Below, in pieces: positions 61,487 to 64,000 of a DNA stretch of 64,000 nucleotides. The DNA is taken from the NCBI GenBank assembly GCA_052061695.1, contig JBPZEY010000005.1, one strand, 5' to 3'. Position 1 is the stretch's first letter, and every line of letters begins with the position of its first letter. Under the pieces are notes generated by a model, which had not been told where the DNA came from, searched no databases, and saw only the letters and a list, made by a program, of their open reading frames with translations. The translations under genes were made by a program, and so were the position numbers. This DNA comes from Alkalicoccus luteus. Its GTDB lineage: Bacteria; Bacillota; Bacilli; Bacillales; Salisediminibacteriaceae.

Positions 61487-61730
61487 ACGGAATCTTCAGG
61501 CTGCGCGGCTTCCACGGGCACGCCGGACACAAAGGGGAAATGGATTTGTTTGATGGAGAAAAACGTCTCAATCGCTGAACGCTGCGGCTTTTTTTGGTGG
61601 GTACGTTGACGTTCATCCCGATTCGACATCGAAGCGCTGCCTAACGAAAGGTTCCCTTTATATGGAACAAGCTCGTGTGAATCATCACCAGGGTTTTAAC
61701 CGGACAGCCAGCTGCTAAATCGGAGGAAAC

Positions 61731-61825
61731 TCGACTCCGGGAGGATCAGAACGAGGCGAAGATCCGGCGGACGAAAGGAAGAAGCGGTTAGCTGAGGCCG
61801 TTTCCTCCGGAAAGCGAGGGTCCGC
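61731..61825 (+). repeat. Dispersed intergenic repeat, copy 3
   Basis: TCGACTCCGGGAGGATCAG, GGCGAAGATCC, AGCTGAGGCCG, CCTCCGGAAAGCG; closest to the copy at 39280. Confidence 0.7.
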
Positions 61826-61872
61826 AGATATAGGCAGATGCAATCTTATTCACCTAACATGACTTTATCAAC

Positions 61873-61903
61873 ACACAGCTTCGCAGGCGAAGCTGTGTTT
61901 TTT
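61873..61903 (+). terminator. Hairpin between repeat and mgtC
   Basis: ACACAGCTTCGC / GCGAAGCTGTGT with 2-base loop and T6 on plus; also foldable on minus. Confidence 0.6.
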
Positions 61904-61913
61904 CTACAAACGT

Positions 61914-62390
61914 TCAGCTAACCTTTCCGTCCAATTTTTCCTCAATCAAATTACCGACGCGCGCCAGCAATATCGTTACGATGACTGCCGTAACAGCCAG
62001 TCCGTAAAACCCGGCTGCGATGCTGATACCGACTCCGCCGACGAAAAAAATCATCGCAGCTGACGTCAGTCCGGTCACGTTGAATCCATCCTTTAAAATG
62101 ACGCCGGCTCCCAGAAATCCAAGCCCGGAAACGATTTGAGCGGCGAGACGCATCGGATCCATCATAATATTGTCGGACATCTCCGAAAAATGCACGACGC
62201 TGTGAATTGAAATCAGCGTAATGAGACAGCAGGAGGCGCAGACGTACATATATGTTTTGATGCCGGCTGGTTTGCTTTTGGAATAGCGGTCCCACCCGAT
62301 CAGAAAGCCAATGACGGCACTGCCGATTATTTGCAGCAGCATCACCGCATACGGAGTAACGTAGCTGCCGATTGACGTGATATCCATCAT
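61914..62390 (-). CDS. MgtC/SapB family membrane protein
   Basis: 158 residues, four or five hydrophobic segments. GFLIGWDRYSKSKPAGIKTY, MRLAAQIVSGLGFLGAGVIL and NVTGLTSAAMIFFVGGVGIS are the MgtC signatures. Family is linked to Mg2+ or phosphate stress and ATP synthase control. ATG 62390 follows GGGGGTGG; frame to 62441 is longer. Confidence 0.9.
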   Translation of the reverse strand: MMDITSIGSYVTPYAVMLLQIIGSAVIGFLIGWDRYSKSKPAGIKTYMYVCASCCLITLISIHSVVHFSEMSDNIMMDPMRLAAQIVSGLGFLGAGVILKDGFNVTGLTSAAMIFFVGGVGISIAAGFYGLAVTAVIVTILLARVGNLIEEKLDGKVS

Positions 62391-62509
62391 AACCAGCCAC
62401 CCCCTTCCATGTGTTACTGTAAGTATACCGGAAACTGTCATTTCTTAAACAGACGATTTTCATTTTACCCGGTTATTTAGTATCATAGACAGTACAGGAG
62501 GTGGCGCGG

Positions 62510-62842
62510 ATGAGCGAAGAAAAAGAAGAACTGAAAGAAAGAGTCATGGCCGAGCTGGAAAACGTGGTGGACCCGGAGCTAGGCATTGATATTGTCAACC
62601 TCGGGCTCATTTATGAAATTCAGCTCGATGACAACGATAACGTCACGGTTCTGATGACCCTGACTTCCATGGGCTGCCCGCTTGCCGGCACGATCGTAAG
62701 CGATATAAAAACAGCGCTGCAGGAGCTTCAGGAAATTCAGGAAATCGGAGAGGTCGATGTGCAGATCACGTTCAATCCTCCGTGGGATAAAAAAATGATG
62801 TCCCGCTACGCAAAGCTTGCCCTTGGTGTAGCCGACAACTAA
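62510..62842 (+). CDS. MIP18-family metal-sulfur cluster assembly protein (DUF59)
   Basis: 110 residues. VDPELGIDIVNLGLIYEI, TSMGCPLAG with the conserved Cys, and FNPPWDKKMMS identify the DUF59/PaaD-like family involved in Fe-S cluster maturation. CAGGAGG eight bases before ATG 62510. Terminator follows. Confidence 0.93.
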   Translation: MSEEKEELKERVMAELENVVDPELGIDIVNLGLIYEIQLDDNDNVTVLMTLTSMGCPLAGTIVSDIKTALQELQEIQEIGEVDVQITFNPPWDKKMMSRYAKLALGVADN

Positions 62843-62854
62843 ACAGGAAAACAG

Positions 62855-62881
62855 AACTCCGCGGGGCGCCGCGGAGTTTTT
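62855..62881 (+). terminator. Terminator after the MIP18-family gene
   Basis: AACTCCGCGG / CCGCGGAGTT-type stem with T6. Confidence 0.85.
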
Positions 62882-62955
62882 TCGTGTGGGCTGTAATAAT
62901 GAAGGCCGTGCAGGGTATAGAGTCCGTGGAAAGGAGAGGATTTTACACGGTTACG

Positions 62956-63356
62956 ATGATACTAGTCGGCCTGACGCTGCTTTTATTAGGGCTACGCTCG
63001 TCAGCTACCTCCGTCATAAACGGTTTCAGGAGAGCCGCGTCCATATGGGGCTGCTTATTCATATGTTTTTCGTGTTAACTGCAATCACCATCGGGTTTAC
63101 GTTCATTTACTACATTCTGCATCTGCAAGGTCCGATTTTACGCGTGAACGATCCAACCGATGATTACTGGGATCCATCCTTTATGGATCTGCTGTACTTC
63201 AGCGGTGTCACGATTCTTTCTGTCGGTTACGGTGATTTCGTGCCGATCGGCGCAGCACGCTTTTTTGCCCTGCTGCAGGCAACGCTCGGACTGCTCGTGC
63301 CGTCTGCGTTTTTCATGACGATGCTCGGGGAAAAGATACAGGAAAAGCATAAGTAA
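62956..63356 (+). pseudogene. Two-segment potassium channel, frameshifted
   Basis: The pore helix and filter (TILSVGYGDFVP) and second membrane segment read in one frame, beginning about SYLRHKRFQESRVHMG and ending at 63356. The first membrane segment (MILVGLTLLLLGLRSS) reads in another frame from ATG 62956 and stops at 63078. Joining them near 63000 (CGCTCGTCAGC) would give a normal ~130-residue two-helix K+ channel. Either a true frameshift, a sequencing slip, or a shorter protein from an internal start (ATG 63045). No close ribosome site supports the last. Confidence 0.65.
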
Positions 63357-63369
63357 AGGAGCAAACGCC

Positions 63370-64000
63370 GTGAAACCCTTATTGACGATGCAGTGGGAGC
63401 ACGTATTGTTTTTACACTGGGAAGCTGATCCAGAAGCCGTGCAGGCACAGCTGCCGGAGGGAATGGAGCTTGATACATTCAACGGCCGGGCCGTGCTTGG
63501 CATCATCCCGTTCTGGATGACGGGCATTTCCCTCACCCGTCTCCCCGCACTGTCCCGCCTCTCGTTTCCGGAACTAAACTTACGAACCTACGTCCGCGTT
63601 AACGGACGTCCCGGCATTTATTTTTTCTTTTTAGATGCCAGTCATCCGCTTGCAAACCGGATCGCCAATACCTTTTTTCTGCTGCCTTACCGGCCGGCAA
63701 GCTTTCACGTGAGCGACCGGGATGCTGTATCGTTTCAGCACCGCCAGAAAAAGGGTGAAGCCTTTCACGTGCAGTATCGCCCGGACAGTCCGGTTTTTGA
63801 AGCGAAGCCCGGCAGCTTTGCCTGGTGGGCAACGGAGCGCTATCACTTTTTTACGAAAAAGGGAAAGTCTTTTTGGCAGGGAGACATTCAGCACCGTCCG
63901 TGGCCGCTTCAACGTGCGCGAGCCGCGATCCTGGAAAATACGATCTCATCCCGGCATATGCAGCCGGGACCTATGCTTGAACCGTTTTATAGCCGCAAGC
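63370..64000 (+). CDS. YqjF family DUF2071 protein, partial
   Basis: At least 210 codons from GTG 63370 (AAAGGAG eight bases upstream), open to the window end. Residues WEHVLFLHWEADPEAVQAQL, LPEGMELDTFNGRAVLGIIP and NLRTYVRVNGRPGIYFF are typical of DUF2071/YqjF. Function unknown. Thirteen bases after the channel stop, so they may be co-transcribed. C-terminus lies outside the window. Confidence 0.88.
   Translation, partial: MKPLLTMQWEHVLFLHWEADPEAVQAQLPEGMELDTFNGRAVLGIIPFWMTGISLTRLPALSRLSFPELNLRTYVRVNGRPGIYFFFLDASHPLANRIANTFFLLPYRPASFHVSDRDAVSFQHRQKKGEAFHVQYRPDSPVFEAKPGSFAWWATERYHFFTKKGKSFWQGDIQHRPWPLQRARAAILENTISSRHMQPGPMLEPFYSRK

Larger units (their letters stand above)
61161..61913. other. 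750-bp gap rich in hairpins and repeats
   Basis: Holds four palindromes (61172-61200, 61370-61389, 61411-61430, 61465-61486) and a dispersed repeat (61731-61825). Open frames here (for example 61232-61609 plus, 61353-61616 minus) have no ribosome site or known domain. Confidence 0.6.

Noticed and set aside
61232..61609. 125-codon plus frame and minus frame 61353-61616 in the hairpin gap
   Set aside because: No ribosome site, no known domain, and the palindromes dominate the sequence.
1..64000. tRNA, rRNA, riboswitch or toxin-antitoxin loci
   Set aside because: No sequence matching their known features was recognised on either strand by reading; a covariance-model search would be needed to exclude small RNAs.

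Overview
The window is 64 kb of a Bacillaceae (Firmicutes) chromosome. The strongest evidence is gene order: yvyE / degS-degU-degV-comFA-comFC-yvyF-flgM-flgN-flgK-flgL-yviE-fliW-csrA-hag follows the Bacillus subtilis arrangement. Spore protease YyaC, CtsR-controlled clpE, AGGAGG ribosome sites and ATG/GTG/TTG starts agree with this. Many secreted proteins are very acidic (a YusW lipoprotein, a poly-Asp lipoprotein, NagZ/AmiE/NamZ), which suggests a salt-adapted or alkaliphilic relative such as Alkalicoccus or Salisediminibacterium. That genus guess is inference. No rRNA, tRNA, CRISPR array, prophage or intact insertion sequence was seen.

Layout. 0-6 kb: a DUF2243 pair, then a Cys-type formate dehydrogenase with its DUF1641 partner and an OFA-family anion transporter. 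6-10.5 kb: manA and a neopullulanase-type GH13 enzyme transcribed divergently from one symmetric promoter, then DUF3243 and a CE7 acetyl esterase. 10.5-18.5 kb: flagellar filament assembly genes fliS, flaG, a fliT-like gene and two fliD genes, interrupted by a TetR/cation-efflux pair. 18.5-34.4 kb: sulfurtransferase, yyaC, a poly-Asp lipoprotein, clpE, a six-hairpin-type protein, a MurNAc salvage cluster (nagZ-amiE-namZ), a PAS-STAS protein and a LuxR-type regulator. 34.5-48 kb: the main late-flagellar block on the minus strand with two flagellins, three csrA genes, one fliW, a coiled-coil protein and a pseudo-receiver LuxR regulator. 48-51 kb: degV, degU, degS. 51-64 kb: yvyE, a NERD gene between 250-bp direct repeats, an NlpC/P60 endopeptidase, a SLAP-domain protein, CAP and HhH proteins, a degenerate REP-type transposase-like protein, an MHYT-GGDEF-EAL protein, a palindrome-rich gap, MgtC, a MIP18-family protein, a frameshifted K+ channel and the start of a yqjF-like gene.

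How it works together. SigD-type promoters (TAAA, 13-16 bp, GCCGATAT-like) precede flgM, yvyF, csrA2, flagellin 2, fliS, fliD2 and a small gene upstream of fliD2, so these scattered pieces probably form one late flagellar regulon. The most unusual part is the csrA2-csrA1-hag1 stretch. Each of the three genes is preceded by a small hairpin showing GGA in its loop, and in each case the 3' arm of that hairpin can instead pair with a downstream segment to make a terminator with a U-tract. Both flagellin leaders also carry a CsrA-type GGA-loop hairpin upstream of a GGA-containing ribosome site. I read this as a possible repeated CsrA-responsive attenuation system feeding flagellin expression; this is a hypothesis from sequence alone.
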